In this document: piece by piece, positions 16,891-26,995 of the stretch
Numbering within the stretch: the stretch's first letter is position 1
Layout of the letters: each line of letters opens with the position of its first letter
Source of the DNA: Chitinophaga japonensis
Lineage (GTDB): Bacteria > Bacteroidota > Bacteroidia > Chitinophagales > Chitinophagaceae
DNA length: 64,000 bases
Assembly: GCF_007830125.1 (NCBI RefSeq)
Contig: NZ_VLLG01000008.1
Span: forward strand, 124,001-188,000
Direction of reading: 5' to 3'
Translations under genes and position numbers: made by a program
The notes under the pieces: generated by a model
What the model was told of the DNA's origin: nothing
Seen by the model: only the letters and a program-made list of their open reading frames with translations
Databases searched by the model: none

Positions 16891-19800
16891 ATGAAATTTT
16901 ATACAGTCTGGAAGAATGCCATTTCTCGAATTTTATGGACGCTGCTGTTGTTGCAGCCGGTTACCGCAGCATATGCACAGCGCATCACTATCCATGCACA
17001 CAACAAGCCGCTGTCTGTTATTTTCAGGGAGATCGGGAAGCAGAGCGGGTACGACCTTATTTACAATGTACGCGCCATTGAGAAGGTGGACGAAGTATCT
17101 GTCGGCATGACCGGCGCAGACCTGTCATCCGTGCTTGACAAATGCCTGTCTGGTACAGGGCTGACCTACAAGATCGCTAATAAAAGCATCATCATTAAAG
17201 CAGCACAGGATGCGCCCGGGCAGGAAACCCCGCAGGCGGTGTTGCGGGGCAGGGTTACGGACAGCGATGGGGAGCTGCTGATCGGCGCTACCGTAAAGGC
17301 AAAGCTGGCCAACCGCACTGTTATCACCGATGAGCGTGGTGAATTTACAATAACCGGCGCCGGTGAACAGGATGTGCTGGTGATTTCCTACACGGGTTAT
17401 GCAACCACGGAGCTCCCGGTAAAAGGGAATGCTTTCATCACTGTGGTGCTTAAAACGTCCACGCAAAGCATCGGTGAAGTGGTAGTAGTAGGGTATGGTA
17501 CGCAAAAGAAGGTGAACCTCACGGGTGCTGTTTCCCAGGTGAGTGGAAAGGAAATCGGCCATCGCCCCACGGCCAATATTGTTACATCCCTGCAGGGCCT
17601 GCTGCCCGGGTTGAATATCCAGTCCAATAATGGCGACCCGGGCGTAACGCCCGAGATCAATATCCGGGGCTTCAATTCCATTAATGGCGGTGCGCCCCTG
17701 GTGCTGATAGACGGTATAGAAGGCGACATAGACCGCCTGAACCCGCTGGATGTTGAAAGCGTTACCGTGTTGAAGGACGCCGCTTCTTCTGCTATATATG
17801 GCGCGCGCGGCGCATTTGGCGTAATACTGGTCACGACTAAAACAGGCAGGGAGGGAAAGCTGCAGGTCAATTATACCAACAACTTCGCCATGACCACGCC
17901 CACTTCCCGCACTGACTTTATTTCCGATCCCTACGAGTATGGGAAAACGGTGGATGCCGCATTGTACGGGTATAACGGCACCACCTATACGGGCTATACC
18001 GATGAGGAATATGAAAAGATCAGGCAGGTGGCAGCCGGTGAAATAGCCCCTTTTATGGAGCAGCAAAGCGACGGCACCTACAAGTTCTTCTACAATACGG
18101 ACTGGTACCGGTTCCTTTTCAGGAAATGGCAGCCATCCTATAGTCATAACCTGTCCATTTCGGGAGGAACGGACAAGATACAGGGGTACCTTTCCGGGAG
18201 GGTATACCGCACCAGGACCATACAAAATATTGATGACGCCAGGCTGAAGAAGTACAACCTCAAGGCCAACCTCCGGGTAAAAGCCAATAAATGGCTGGAG
18301 CTTTCTTACAATTCACAGCTCAGCACCGAGGATAATATGGCGTTTGGAGGCGCCCGGAACGGCTTCGGAGGCGTGTGGAGCAATACCACCTGGTATTATC
18401 TTTTCCCTTTTCATCCGTCTGAGATTAACGGCACGCCCTTTGACTTTTTCGGCAATGGCGCCCAGGGCGCGCTGGCGGAAAGGTCCAACTACATAAGATC
18501 GCATTCCGAGCAATATATTAATACCCTGTCTGCACAGGTTGATCCCGCAAAGGGGCTTCAGTTGAACTTTGCCTACAGCAACAGGATCAACCAGGTGGCC
18601 AATTCCACCCGGCTGAACCGGTATTCCTATTTAAGCGGCAACAAGATCCTGCAACTGACCGGGGGGCAGAACAGGCTCACGGAAGTGCGTAACCGGAGTT
18701 ACTACAATGTGCTGAACGCCTATGGCACTTACACAGCAACCCTGCATAATACGCATCATTTTAAACTGCTCCTGGGCTTCAACCAGGAAGACTATGATTC
18801 GGACAACGTGCTTGCCGAACAGGGGGAGCTGCTGGCAAACAACCTGGCCAACCTGAACCTGGGAACCGACCTGCTGCGCGCTACCGGCAGCGGCTCCTTG
18901 TGGGGCATCCGCGGGTATTTTGGCCGGTTTAACTATGACTATAAAAACCGGTACCTGCTGGAAGTGAATGCCCGTTATGACGGTTCATCCCGGTTTCCCA
19001 AAGTGAGCCGCTGGGGCTTTTTTCCTTCGGTATCCGCCGGTTGGTATATCAGCGAGGAAAAGTTCTACGCGCCTTTGAAAAATGTAATGAGCGCATTAAA
19101 GCTCCGGGTATCCTATGGCAAGCTGGGTAACCAGAATATTGACAACAATACTTTCTCACAGTTATTAACCACCGGCCAAACCACCTGGCTGATCGACGAC
19201 GGGCGGGTCAATTTTGCAGGAGCGCCCGCGCCGCTGCCCAAAGTGGTGAGCTGGGAAAACTCCCGTACCATTGATTTCGGGGCGGACCTGGGTTTCTTCA
19301 ATGACCGGCTGACCGCTTCTTTTGACTGGTATGAAAAGAATGTGGAAGGCATGTACCTCCCGGGCGAGCCGTTGCCATCGGTATTCGGGGCGGCGGAGCC
19401 CAGGGAAAACATTGCCAGGCTGCGCAACCGCGGATTTGAGCTTAGCCTTGGCTATAACAACAGCTTTATGGTAGGCGGCAGCGCCCTGCGGCTGCAGGTC
19501 ACCGCAAGCGTTTATAATTTCTCAGGGGTGATTACCAGGTATCCCAATCCCAATGGCTTAATGAGCACCTTCTGGGAAGGGCAGCGGCTGGGAGCTATTT
19601 ATGGATACCGGGTAGACGGGCAGTTCCAGTCCGATAAAGAAGCGGCCGATTACCAGGCCGGCTTTGAGAATCCCAGCAAGGACCTGGCGCAGGTTTACAA
19701 TTACATATTGAATATCGTGCAGAATACGGAATGGAAAAAGCTGCGGGCAGGTGATATCAGGTACATGGACCTCAATGGCGATGGCGCCATTGATAAAGGC

Positions 19801-20400
19801 AACAACACGCTGGCCAATCATGGCGACCTGGTGGAGATTGGTAATGCCATGCCCACCTGTCCTTTTGGGTTCAACATCAGCGCAAGCTGGAAAAACTTTG
19901 ATCTTTCGGTGGCAGGCGCCGGCGTTGCCCGGCAGGACTGGTATCCCACCGGGGATATTTACTGGGGACCCTACCTGCGTCCTTACCTGTCATTTATCCG
20001 CAAAGACCTGGTGAGCAATGCCTGGACACCGGAACAACCCGGGAATACCTATCCGCAGATCAACAGGGGATACGCAGCCCTGGGCACCCGGCGTTCGCTG
20101 TACGAAGTCAATGATTATTATCTCACCAATGTCGGCTATTTACGGGTGAAGAACCTGACCCTCGGCTATACGCTGCCGGAAAAGCTCACCAGGCGGGCGC
20201 AGATACAAAGCCTGCGGGTCTATTTCAGCGGCGAGAATATATTCACCTGGAGCTTTGGCAACCTGACGAAATATATTGACCCTGAAATGGCCGGTTCCGG
20301 TATTGATTATTCCGCCCCGGGGATGGCTGTGGACCGTGCCACCGCACAGGCTTATCCCATAGGAAAGATTTTTTCAGCCGGCGTTAACCTGACCCTGTAA
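16891..20400 (+). CDS. SusC/RagA family TonB-linked outer-membrane transporter with signalling domain
   Basis: 1169 residues from the ATG at 16891, where the signal peptide begins; the frame is open from 16837 but those residues look spurious. After the signal peptide comes an STN signalling domain (ISVIFREIGKQSGYDLIYN-like region, about residues 40-95), then a carboxypeptidase-like beta-sandwich (RGRVTDSDGELLIGATV), a TonB box region (VVVVGYGTQKKVNLTGAVS), the plug (INIRGFNSINGGAPLVLIDG) and a long 22-stranded barrel. The STN domain shows it signals to FecR. With SusD it imports an oligosaccharide. Its best neighbours predict a phosphate-linked glycan. Confidence 0.96.
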   Translation: MKFYTVWKNAISRILWTLLLLQPVTAAYAQRITIHAHNKPLSVIFREIGKQSGYDLIYNVRAIEKVDEVSVGMTGADLSSVLDKCLSGTGLTYKIANKSIIIKAAQDAPGQETPQAVLRGRVTDSDGELLIGATVKAKLANRTVITDERGEFTITGAGEQDVLVISYTGYATTELPVKGNAFITVVLKTSTQSIGEVVVVGYGTQKKVNLTGAVSQVSGKEIGHRPTANIVTSLQGLLPGLNIQSNNGDPGVTPEINIRGFNSINGGAPLVLIDGIEGDIDRLNPLDVESVTVLKDAASSAIYGARGAFGVILVTTKTGREGKLQVNYTNNFAMTTPTSRTDFISDPYEYGKTVDAALYGYNGTTYTGYTDEEYEKIRQVAAGEIAPFMEQQSDGTYKFFYNTDWYRFLFRKWQPSYSHNLSISGGTDKIQGYLSGRVYRTRTIQNIDDARLKKYNLKANLRVKANKWLELSYNSQLSTEDNMAFGGARNGFGGVWSNTTWYYLFPFHPSEINGTPFDFFGNGAQGALAERSNYIRSHSEQYINTLSAQVDPAKGLQLNFAYSNRINQVANSTRLNRYSYLSGNKILQLTGGQNRLTEVRNRSYYNVLNAYGTYTATLHNTHHFKLLLGFNQEDYDSDNVLAEQGELLANNLANLNLGTDLLRATGSGSLWGIRGYFGRFNYDYKNRYLLEVNARYDGSSRFPKVSRWGFFPSVSAGWYISEEKFYAPLKNVMSALKLRVSYGKLGNQNIDNNTFSQLLTTGQTTWLIDDGRVNFAGAPAPLPKVVSWENSRTIDFGADLGFFNDRLTASFDWYEKNVEGMYLPGEPLPSVFGAAEPRENIARLRNRGFELSLGYNNSFMVGGSALRLQVTASVYNFSGVITRYPNPNGLMSTFWEGQRLGAIYGYRVDGQFQSDKEAADYQAGFENPSKDLAQVYNYILNIVQNTEWKKLRAGDIRYMDLNGDGAIDKGNNTLANHGDLVEIGNAMPTCPFGFNISASWKNFDLSVAGAGVARQDWYPTGDIYWGPYLRPYLSFIRKDLVSNAWTPEQPGNTYPQINRGYAALGTRRSLYEVNDYYLTNVGYLRVKNLTLGYTLPEKLTRRAQIQSLRVYFSGENIFTWSFGNLTKYIDPEMAGSGIDYSAPGMAVDRATAQAYPIGKIFSAGVNLTL

Positions 20401-20425
20401 TTCATGACTTCAAAACTATTAACAA

Positions 20426-22168
20426 ATGAAAAAACTATACGTTGTTCTAAGTGTTGCCTGCGCATGCATGACCGCGGGCTGCGATAAAAAGGACATCTTA
20501 AATACGACTGCGAAGGACAGGATCGATGCGGAAAATTTTTTCAACACAGCCACTGACCTGGAAGTATATACGAACGGGTTTTATGATATGCTGCCCAATA
20601 CAGATGTGTACCTGGACGATACCTATTCCGACAACATCATTCCGCTCATCGTGGACGAACGGGTGAAAGGCGCACGGGTAGTACCTGCTTCCAGTGCGAA
20701 TACCGGCTGGACCTGGGAACACCTGCGCTCCATCAATTATTTTCTGCAGCATTACCGGAAATGCCCCGATGAAGCGGCGAAGCTGCAATTTGGCGGCATT
20801 GCCAGGTTCTTCCGGGCTTATTTTTATTACAATAAGGTAAAAACCTTTGGCGACGTGCCCTGGTACAATAAAGTGCTGGAAGCAGATGATCCGGACCTGT
20901 ACAAAGCCAGGGATTCCCGCAAGCTGGTGATGGATTCCGTGCTGGCGGATATTAATGATGCCGTGGCCAGCATACCCGCTGCAGTGCAGCTCAACCGGGT
21001 AACAAAATATACGGCGTTGTTGCTGAAAGCGCGCATTTGCCTGTTTGAGGGCACCTTCCGGAAATACCACCACCTGGGCGACCACGAAAAATTCCTGGCC
21101 GAAGCGGCATCCGCGGCGGATGAACTGATCGCGAGTGGCGCTTACACGTTATATACGGCAGGCGGCGTAAATGAATGCTATCGGGATCTTTTTGCCCGGA
21201 CGGACCAGGACGCCACCGAGTCCATCCTGGTCAGGGATTATAACCCTGTTTACGGGCGCCATGGCCTCAGCTACCTGATGACTTCTCCTACAGCCGGCGT
21301 ATACGGGATTCCCAAAGACATGATCAACAGCTACCTGATGAAGGATAACAGCCGTTTTACCGACATACCGGGATACAACACCATGGAATATTATGAGGAA
21401 ATGCAGGACCGTGACCCCCGCCTTACACAAACCACGCCCGGACCGGAGTTTACCGCCTACCGGGAAACCGCCCGCGAACCGGTGAACCTCGGCATCACCA
21501 CTACCGGTTACCGCGTGATCAAGGCGCTCACCACCCGGGACCAGTGGGGACCGGTCAGCTCCTACAATGATATCATCATTTTCCGCTATGCTGAAGCATT
21601 GCTGGTGCTGGCGGAAGCAAAGGCGGAACTGGGAACGCTTACGCAGGCCGACCTGGACCGGTCCATTAATAAACTCCGGCAGCGGGTAGGCATGCCCGGC
21701 CTTGACATGGCCGCAGCCAATAGCCATCCCGATCCCTACATGGAAGCGATGTATCCCAATATCGACCAGGGGCCCAACAAAGGCGTACTGCTGGAGATCA
21801 GGAGGGAAAGGCGCATAGAAATGTTCAATGAAGGCCTGCGCTGGGATGACCTGATGCGCTGGAAGGAAGGCAAAAAGCTGGAAAAGCCTATGGTAGGCAT
21901 GTACTTCCCCAGCCTGGGCGCATTTGATTTCAATAATGACGGCCAGGCGGATGTGTACCTGCATGACGGCGATCCTTCCGGCGCGCCTCCCGGAACCACC
22001 AGTATCATTAACGTCAACCAAAAACGTTTGACCAATACCACTTCCGGTTATTTTAATCCTTTATACAGCACTCCCCGGGTGTTTGATGAAAGCAAGGACT
22101 ACTTTTACCCGATCCCGCTGGAAGACCTTACGCTCAATAAGCACCTGGAACAAAACCCGAACTGGTAA
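20426..22168 (+). CDS. RagB/SusD family surface glycan-binding lipoprotein
   Basis: 580 residues. The lipobox TAGC puts the lipidated Cys at residue 19; it is followed by DKKD, an acidic/charged run typical of the export signal for surface lipoproteins. SusD features follow: FNTATDLEVYTNGFYDML, RAYFYYNKVKTFGDVPWY, TKYTALLLKARICLFEGTF, and near the end RRERRIEMFNEGLRWDDLMR. The last is the highly conserved C-terminal motif. It caps the SusC barrel and binds the incoming glycan. It starts 26 bases after SusC. Confidence 0.96.
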   Translation: MKKLYVVLSVACACMTAGCDKKDILNTTAKDRIDAENFFNTATDLEVYTNGFYDMLPNTDVYLDDTYSDNIIPLIVDERVKGARVVPASSANTGWTWEHLRSINYFLQHYRKCPDEAAKLQFGGIARFFRAYFYYNKVKTFGDVPWYNKVLEADDPDLYKARDSRKLVMDSVLADINDAVASIPAAVQLNRVTKYTALLLKARICLFEGTFRKYHHLGDHEKFLAEAASAADELIASGAYTLYTAGGVNECYRDLFARTDQDATESILVRDYNPVYGRHGLSYLMTSPTAGVYGIPKDMINSYLMKDNSRFTDIPGYNTMEYYEEMQDRDPRLTQTTPGPEFTAYRETAREPVNLGITTTGYRVIKALTTRDQWGPVSSYNDIIIFRYAEALLVLAEAKAELGTLTQADLDRSINKLRQRVGMPGLDMAAANSHPDPYMEAMYPNIDQGPNKGVLLEIRRERRIEMFNEGLRWDDLMRWKEGKKLEKPMVGMYFPSLGAFDFNNDGQADVYLHDGDPSGAPPGTTSIINVNQKRLTNTTSGYFNPLYSTPRVFDESKDYFYPIPLEDLTLNKHLEQNPNW

Positions 22169-22199
22169 ACATCATTTTATTCATTTAATACATGCCCAA

Positions 22200-24215
22200 A
22201 TGAAAAAACTGGTTGCAGTAACTATCCTGTGCTCCCTGGTTTGCACGACCGTCCTGGCGCAATATACCCTGGACTCCAGCCGGCGAATGTCGCCCGGTGT
22301 ATGGTACTACCACTACAAGACCACCTCGCCTGCACGAAGGATCTGTGTAATGGAGATCAGCTTTTCCGAGCCCACCGTTAAATTGCAGGCGGTCAGATCC
22401 GGTAGCGTGATCAATGCGGATAAAGAGACGGTTCCCGCGATGTATGCCCATCATGATAACTACCGTCGGCATGATGTAACCGCCGGTATCAATTCCGATT
22501 TTTTTACCAGTCCCGGCCCGGAGTATAACCCGCGGCATATGATGATCGGTGATGGCGAGATCATGTGGGATACTATGCTTAACAGAACCGTATTTGGCAT
22601 TACGGAGGATAATATTCCTTTTATTACCAAGCTCGATGAAAGCTACAGCGTTAGCGCAGGAGGGGCCAGCTATGCCATTGAGCATATCAACAGGCCCGGA
22701 GGCACCGGCCAGATGGTGTTGTACAACCGTTTCACCGGCGGTTCCACAGGAACCTCTTCCGGGTGTACAGAGGTTAGGATTGTACCCGTCGGCGGGATCG
22801 GGGACTGGAGCGCCAACGCTACCATTTCCTGCCGGGTGCTGGCAAAATCAACCGCCGGCAATATGCCATTCGATTCGGGGCAGGCAGTGCTTTGGGGAAC
22901 AGGCGCCGCCAAAACATTCCTGGATAATATCAATGTAAATGATGTGATATCCCTGGACCTGCAGGTGCTCTCTTCTCCTTCAGGCATCACCAATATCAAG
23001 CAACTGACCGGCGGATGGACCCGCCTGGTGCGGGATGGCGCCAATTATTCCAGTGCAAGTGTGGCCGATGAAGGCGGCGCCGTACCCACCAGCAGCGAGC
23101 CCAGGACAGCGATCGGCTTTAACCAGGCGCAGGACAAAGTATATTTTGTAGTCGTGGATGGAAGGGACCCCGGGGTAAGTGAAGGCATGACGCTTTCCAC
23201 GCTGGCCGATTTCATGCGGTATATCGGCTGCTACCAGGCCCTGAATCTCGATGGTGGCGGTTCTTCCACTATGATGGGCAATGACGGGCTTCGGAATACA
23301 CCCTCCGATGCTGCAGGTCCGAGGCCGCTGGCCAGCGCTATGCTGGCTTATCTTTCTTCCATCACCCTTGATCTGTTCGAAACAGGGGTGGGGCACTTTG
23401 ATAAGAACCCTACCTATAGCGGTACTACCGTGGGCGTATCATCCTCTTCGGTAGTGACGAATGCGCTTACCTGTCATAGCGGGTTCCAGGGGCTGATTGT
23501 AAAATTATACGACAATGCTTCTTCCAGCCAGGATTGGATAGCCAGGGTATTATCCGGCAGCGGTGTGCCGGCGAATAACGTGACTTTTGGCGCTACGGGC
23601 ACGTTCAGTTTTTATATGAAAACCTCTACCGCCAATACCAATGCCAAAGTAAGGCTCTGGATCAATGACAGCGATGGCCTGGAGCTTTCACCGCAACTGG
23701 CGGTGGACAATGACGGGCAATGGCATCGATACGTATGGAGCCTGTCAGATTATAACGGTACATCCGTTAACGGCGGTAATGGTGTGATCAACAGTGCTGC
23801 TGCTACGCTGAACGCCATTGAATTCTCCCAGCCCAATACGTCCGCCACCTGGTTTATCTTTGTAGACGATGTGATGGTGGACCCCGACGGTACGCTGCCC
23901 GCCGCAATGCAGGCAGCGCGAAGTACGAATGCGCAGGTGGCATTGGTAGCGGAAAAAGATCCGGGTGCAGTGGTGAAAAAGTCATTAAAAGTATATCCCA
24001 ATCCAAGTGACGGGAATCTCTTCGTGGAGTTCAAAAACAACAACATATCCGCTTTCAGCCTGCAGGTGCTGGATGTCGCCGGCCGTATAATACTGGATAA
24101 AAAATACAATGGCGGCTCGCAACACATCAATTTGTCGCAGCTCAGCACAGGATTGTATTTTATTCATGTGACAGCCGGGGAAGTGGATGAAACGTTCAGG
24201 ATCTTAATCAAATAA
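22200..24215 (+). CDS. T9SS-exported phosphodiester glycosidase family protein
   Basis: 671 residues from the ATG at 22200, where a clear signal peptide (MKKLVAVTILCSLVCTTVLA) begins. The N-terminal two thirds is a phosphodiester glycosidase (NAGPA/uncovering-enzyme-like) domain: GINSDFFTSPGPEYN, TAIGFNQAQDKVYFVVVDG and the signature LNLDGGGSSTMMG near residue 350. Members cleave a sugar from a sugar-1-phosphodiester. A beta-rich middle region (about 430-585, SFYMKTSTANTNAKVRLWIN) resembles a carbohydrate-binding module. The end (about 590-671: VYPNPSDGNLFVEF, STGLYFIHV) is a type A T9SS sorting domain, so the enzyme is probably displayed on or released from the cell surface. It follows SusD by 31 bases. 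Confidence 0.9.
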   Translation: MKKLVAVTILCSLVCTTVLAQYTLDSSRRMSPGVWYYHYKTTSPARRICVMEISFSEPTVKLQAVRSGSVINADKETVPAMYAHHDNYRRHDVTAGINSDFFTSPGPEYNPRHMMIGDGEIMWDTMLNRTVFGITEDNIPFITKLDESYSVSAGGASYAIEHINRPGGTGQMVLYNRFTGGSTGTSSGCTEVRIVPVGGIGDWSANATISCRVLAKSTAGNMPFDSGQAVLWGTGAAKTFLDNINVNDVISLDLQVLSSPSGITNIKQLTGGWTRLVRDGANYSSASVADEGGAVPTSSEPRTAIGFNQAQDKVYFVVVDGRDPGVSEGMTLSTLADFMRYIGCYQALNLDGGGSSTMMGNDGLRNTPSDAAGPRPLASAMLAYLSSITLDLFETGVGHFDKNPTYSGTTVGVSSSSVVTNALTCHSGFQGLIVKLYDNASSSQDWIARVLSGSGVPANNVTFGATGTFSFYMKTSTANTNAKVRLWINDSDGLELSPQLAVDNDGQWHRYVWSLSDYNGTSVNGGNGVINSAAATLNAIEFSQPNTSATWFIFVDDVMVDPDGTLPAAMQAARSTNAQVALVAEKDPGAVVKKSLKVYPNPSDGNLFVEFKNNNISAFSLQVLDVAGRIILDKKYNGGSQHINLSQLSTGLYFIHVTAGEVDETFRILIK

Positions 24216-24220
24216 AAAAT

Positions 24221-25099
24221 ATGTTCAGGATACGTAGCTGCGTGCTTGGCTGTATGTTATTGTTTTACCTGTGTCCTGTTTTTAGCCAGGAGCACAGGTT
24301 GCGGATCATCAGCTATAATATTTTTGTAGGGATGCATTTGGATACGGCAGCCGGCAAACCGGCCTTTGTGAACTGGTTGCAGGAAATGCAACCTGATATA
24401 CTGGCGCTGCAGGAAGTGACGGGATTTACCCAGGCATCCCTTGAAACACTCGCCCGGCAATATGGGCACCCTTATGCGGTGTTATTGGTAGAAGGTGAAA
24501 AATATCCCGTAGCCATCACTTCCAGGTATCCTATTGTGAATGTGCAAAAGGTAAGTGACAACATGGACCGGGGTTTTATTATAGCCCGTATCGGGAATAT
24601 GAATGTGGTATGCCTGCATTTTACACCTTTTGATTACCGCAAGCGGCGGGAGGAAGCGGACCTGCTGCTGGCTTATATCAAAGCGCAACCCTCCCGTCAG
24701 CAATGGATCGTGATGGGCGATTTCAATACGGTATCCCCGGCTGACTCGGCGCACTACCGTGATGGCCGGATGGTGGCCAATTACAGGGCGTATGAGAAAA
24801 GATACGCGCCCATTAAAAAGCTGGCAGACGGGAAGCTGGATTACACCGTGATAGGGAAGCTGCTGGATAACGGGTTTACAGACGCCGTGCGCATGAAAGC
24901 ACGCGCATTTGTAAAAACGGTACATCCTAAGCGTTTTGAGCCCCGATCCGGCACGGATGTATCCTCGAGGATTGATTTTATATTTGTCAGCAAAGATCTT
25001 GTGAAGCACATCACCGCTGCGCGGGTGCTGATGGACGATTTCACCGATCATTACTCGGACCATTATCCCGTATTACTTGACCTGAACGTAAAAAAATGA
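24221..25099 (+). CDS. Secreted endonuclease/exonuclease/phosphatase-fold hydrolase
   Basis: 292 residues with a signal peptide (about 1-22, ending VFSQ). The metal-dependent EEP fold is evident: RIISYNIFVGMH, PDILALQEVTGF with the catalytic Glu, WIVMGDFNTVSPADS with Asp-Asn, and the closing SDHYPVLLDL with catalytic His. Substrates of such enzymes are phosphodiesters or phosphomonoesters: nucleic acid, sphingomyelin, phosphoinositides. Being secreted and inside this locus, it more likely attacks a phosphodiester in the target glycan or a linked lipid. It starts five bases after the glycosidase stop and overlaps the next gene by four bases, so the three enzymes are one transcript. Confidence 0.88.
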   Translation: MFRIRSCVLGCMLLFYLCPVFSQEHRLRIISYNIFVGMHLDTAAGKPAFVNWLQEMQPDILALQEVTGFTQASLETLARQYGHPYAVLLVEGEKYPVAITSRYPIVNVQKVSDNMDRGFIIARIGNMNVVCLHFTPFDYRKRREEADLLLAYIKAQPSRQQWIVMGDFNTVSPADSAHYRDGRMVANYRAYEKRYAPIKKLADGKLDYTVIGKLLDNGFTDAVRMKARAFVKTVHPKRFEPRSGTDVSSRIDFIFVSKDLVKHITAARVLMDDFTDHYSDHYPVLLDLNVKK

Positions 25100-26208
25100 T
25101 GTACCCGCTTGTTAAAACCTGCTGCCGTTGGCTTGTGTTATACGCGATCCTGTTTGCAGCAACACCCACTTTTTCGCAGGACAGTATTCGCTATACAGAT
25201 GCTGCATCGCTCCTGCTAACGGGTAAAGCCAAAGCTACCAGGGAGGCCTACCAGCGCATGGATAGTGCGGAGACCCGTGGCATGCCGGCGGTAATCCGCA
25301 CCCTTGCCAGGCGCAGCGCAGGTATTGCAGTGCTGTTTGAGACAAACTCAAATATCATCCGCGTCCGCTGGAAGCTGGCCGGGGAGGTGTACCTGCCGAA
25401 TATGACGCCCATTGGGCACAGCGGTCTGGACCTCTATTGCCTGAAGGCAGGCAAATGGCAGTTTGTCAGTGTAGCCAGGCCCGCCCGGGGCACCGACCAG
25501 GACCAGGTGATCATACAACATATGGACAGCAGCATGAAGCAATTCATGCTTTACCTGCCTTTGTACAACAGCGTGGAAGCATTGCAGATCGGGGTACAAT
25601 CGGATGCGCTGATAAGGACTCCCTTACAACCCGGTATCAACAAAGATAAACGCATTGTCATATATGGCTCCAGTGTAGTACAGGGCGCATCGGCCAGCCG
25701 GCCGGGCATGGCCTACCCGGCCCTGCTGCAGCGCAGGACCGGGTATGATGTCATTAACCTGGGCTTCAGCGGCAGTGCAAAAATGGAAGCTGCGATGGCT
25801 GTCTACCTGGCTACGGTGCCGGCAGATTGTTATGTGCTGGATTGCATTCCCAATCCCACACCGGACCTTATCCGGGAACGGGCTTATCCTTTTATAAAAT
25901 ACCTGCGGGAACATCAGCCTGCGGTTCCCATTATACTGGTGGAAACGGTATTCCGGCAGAATGGGTACTGGGACCGGCAGCTAGGGCAAAAAGTGGAAAA
26001 GCAGAATGAGGAGACCCGGAAAACCTATGAACGTTTATTGCAGGAAGGGCACCGGCATATCTATTATATCCGGTCGGCAGCACTGATTGGTGATGACCAT
26101 GAGGCCACGATTGACGGTATCCACCTGACTGATTTAGGATTTAGCCGTATCTCGGATGCGCTGATGCCGGTGATAAGGAAAGCGATGAGGGAGGAGAAAG
26201 GTTTTTAG
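25096..26208 (+). CDS. Secreted SGNH/GDSL hydrolase (two-domain carbohydrate esterase-like)
   Basis: 370 residues, signal peptide about 1-28. An N-terminal beta-sandwich (about 70-175) is followed by an SGNH domain: block I YGSSVVQGASASRPG with likely nucleophile Ser193, block II VINLGFSGSAKM, and block V DGIHLTDLG with Asp340 and His343. The arrangement matches esterases that strip acetyl or other acyl groups from carbohydrate. The start overlaps the previous stop (ATGA); a second ATG is directly adjacent. It should deacylate the glycan recognised by this locus. Confidence 0.88.
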   Translation: MMYPLVKTCCRWLVLYAILFAATPTFSQDSIRYTDAASLLLTGKAKATREAYQRMDSAETRGMPAVIRTLARRSAGIAVLFETNSNIIRVRWKLAGEVYLPNMTPIGHSGLDLYCLKAGKWQFVSVARPARGTDQDQVIIQHMDSSMKQFMLYLPLYNSVEALQIGVQSDALIRTPLQPGINKDKRIVIYGSSVVQGASASRPGMAYPALLQRRTGYDVINLGFSGSAKMEAAMAVYLATVPADCYVLDCIPNPTPDLIRERAYPFIKYLREHQPAVPIILVETVFRQNGYWDRQLGQKVEKQNEETRKTYERLLQEGHRHIYYIRSAALIGDDHEATIDGIHLTDLGFSRISDALMPVIRKAMREEKGF

Positions 26209-26244
26209 AGCACAGGTGAATTGCACTTCTGCATAAGCTGAAGT

Positions 26245-26727
26245 TTAACCGGGAAGCTCCCATTTCTTTATCACTCTCCCGGGTAAATGACCATCACCCT
26301 TCCAGGCATGTACGGTATAAGCGTCATTGCCATCCAGCCCATCATAGCTGATCGTTCCTAAACCTGCATAGCAGATCAGGATGTTGTAGATACCCGGGGA
26401 AAGGTTGATTTTATTAAAGTCTTTAATATAATCGGTGGTTCCGGAGATGCTTAGTATACCTGAAGGCAATCCGATACTACATTCAACTATATGATCCCAT
26501 GCATGGTGGTCCAATTCGGGCCTTGTTTCATGGATGTTCAAGCTTAAGGGTACGTCCATGTTTCTCGCAGTTCCGATAATAAAGCCGTTATCTATCGGGT
26601 AGTACATGGAGGCGAGATATTCATCACTCCAGTCAACGTCGGTGTATATGTCAGTTGACAATGCGTCTTGCAGGAAGATCATATGATAATCCGCAAAAAT
26701 GGAGAATGTAAAGGTTATTGGATACAT
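26245..26727 (-). CDS. Hypothetical protein, possible ComJ-like beta-sandwich family
   Basis: 160 residues, no signal peptide. I recognise a loose pattern found in small proteins of many bacteria: an N-terminal FADYHMIFLQD, a middle GTARNMDVPLSLNIHE, then WDHIVECSIGLPSG and DGLDGNDAYTVHAWKG. It resembles ComJ (a nuclease inhibitor) in its strand order but without clear shared residues. Such proteins are often found as strays near toxin-immunity genes; no toxin is seen here. It is rich in AT relative to the PUL next door. Confidence 0.55.
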   Translation of the reverse strand: MYPITFTFSIFADYHMIFLQDALSTDIYTDVDWSDEYLASMYYPIDNGFIIGTARNMDVPLSLNIHETRPELDHHAWDHIVECSIGLPSGILSISGTTDYIKDFNKINLSPGIYNILICYAGLGTISYDGLDGNDAYTVHAWKGDGHLPGRVIKKWELPG

Positions 26728-26995
26728 GTCACTAAGAAATTTGTTCCCGTAAGTTATCTGAGTGTGATGCCCTATGTAGCGACCCAGGTCTGTTTATCTT
26801 TAATTTAACTTTCTCTTCATTCTTTAAATTAACTACCTGCCTGGCAATACCGGTATGATGTTAGAGATACTAAATATTTAATTTGTGTAGTCATGTTTGC
26901 GAATTTAGCCAATCCGGCACGTAGTTAACAATCTATCTTCTTTCATTTGTTTAAAAATAGAATTATAATTAAATTCAATTTGTAAATTGGGCTTA

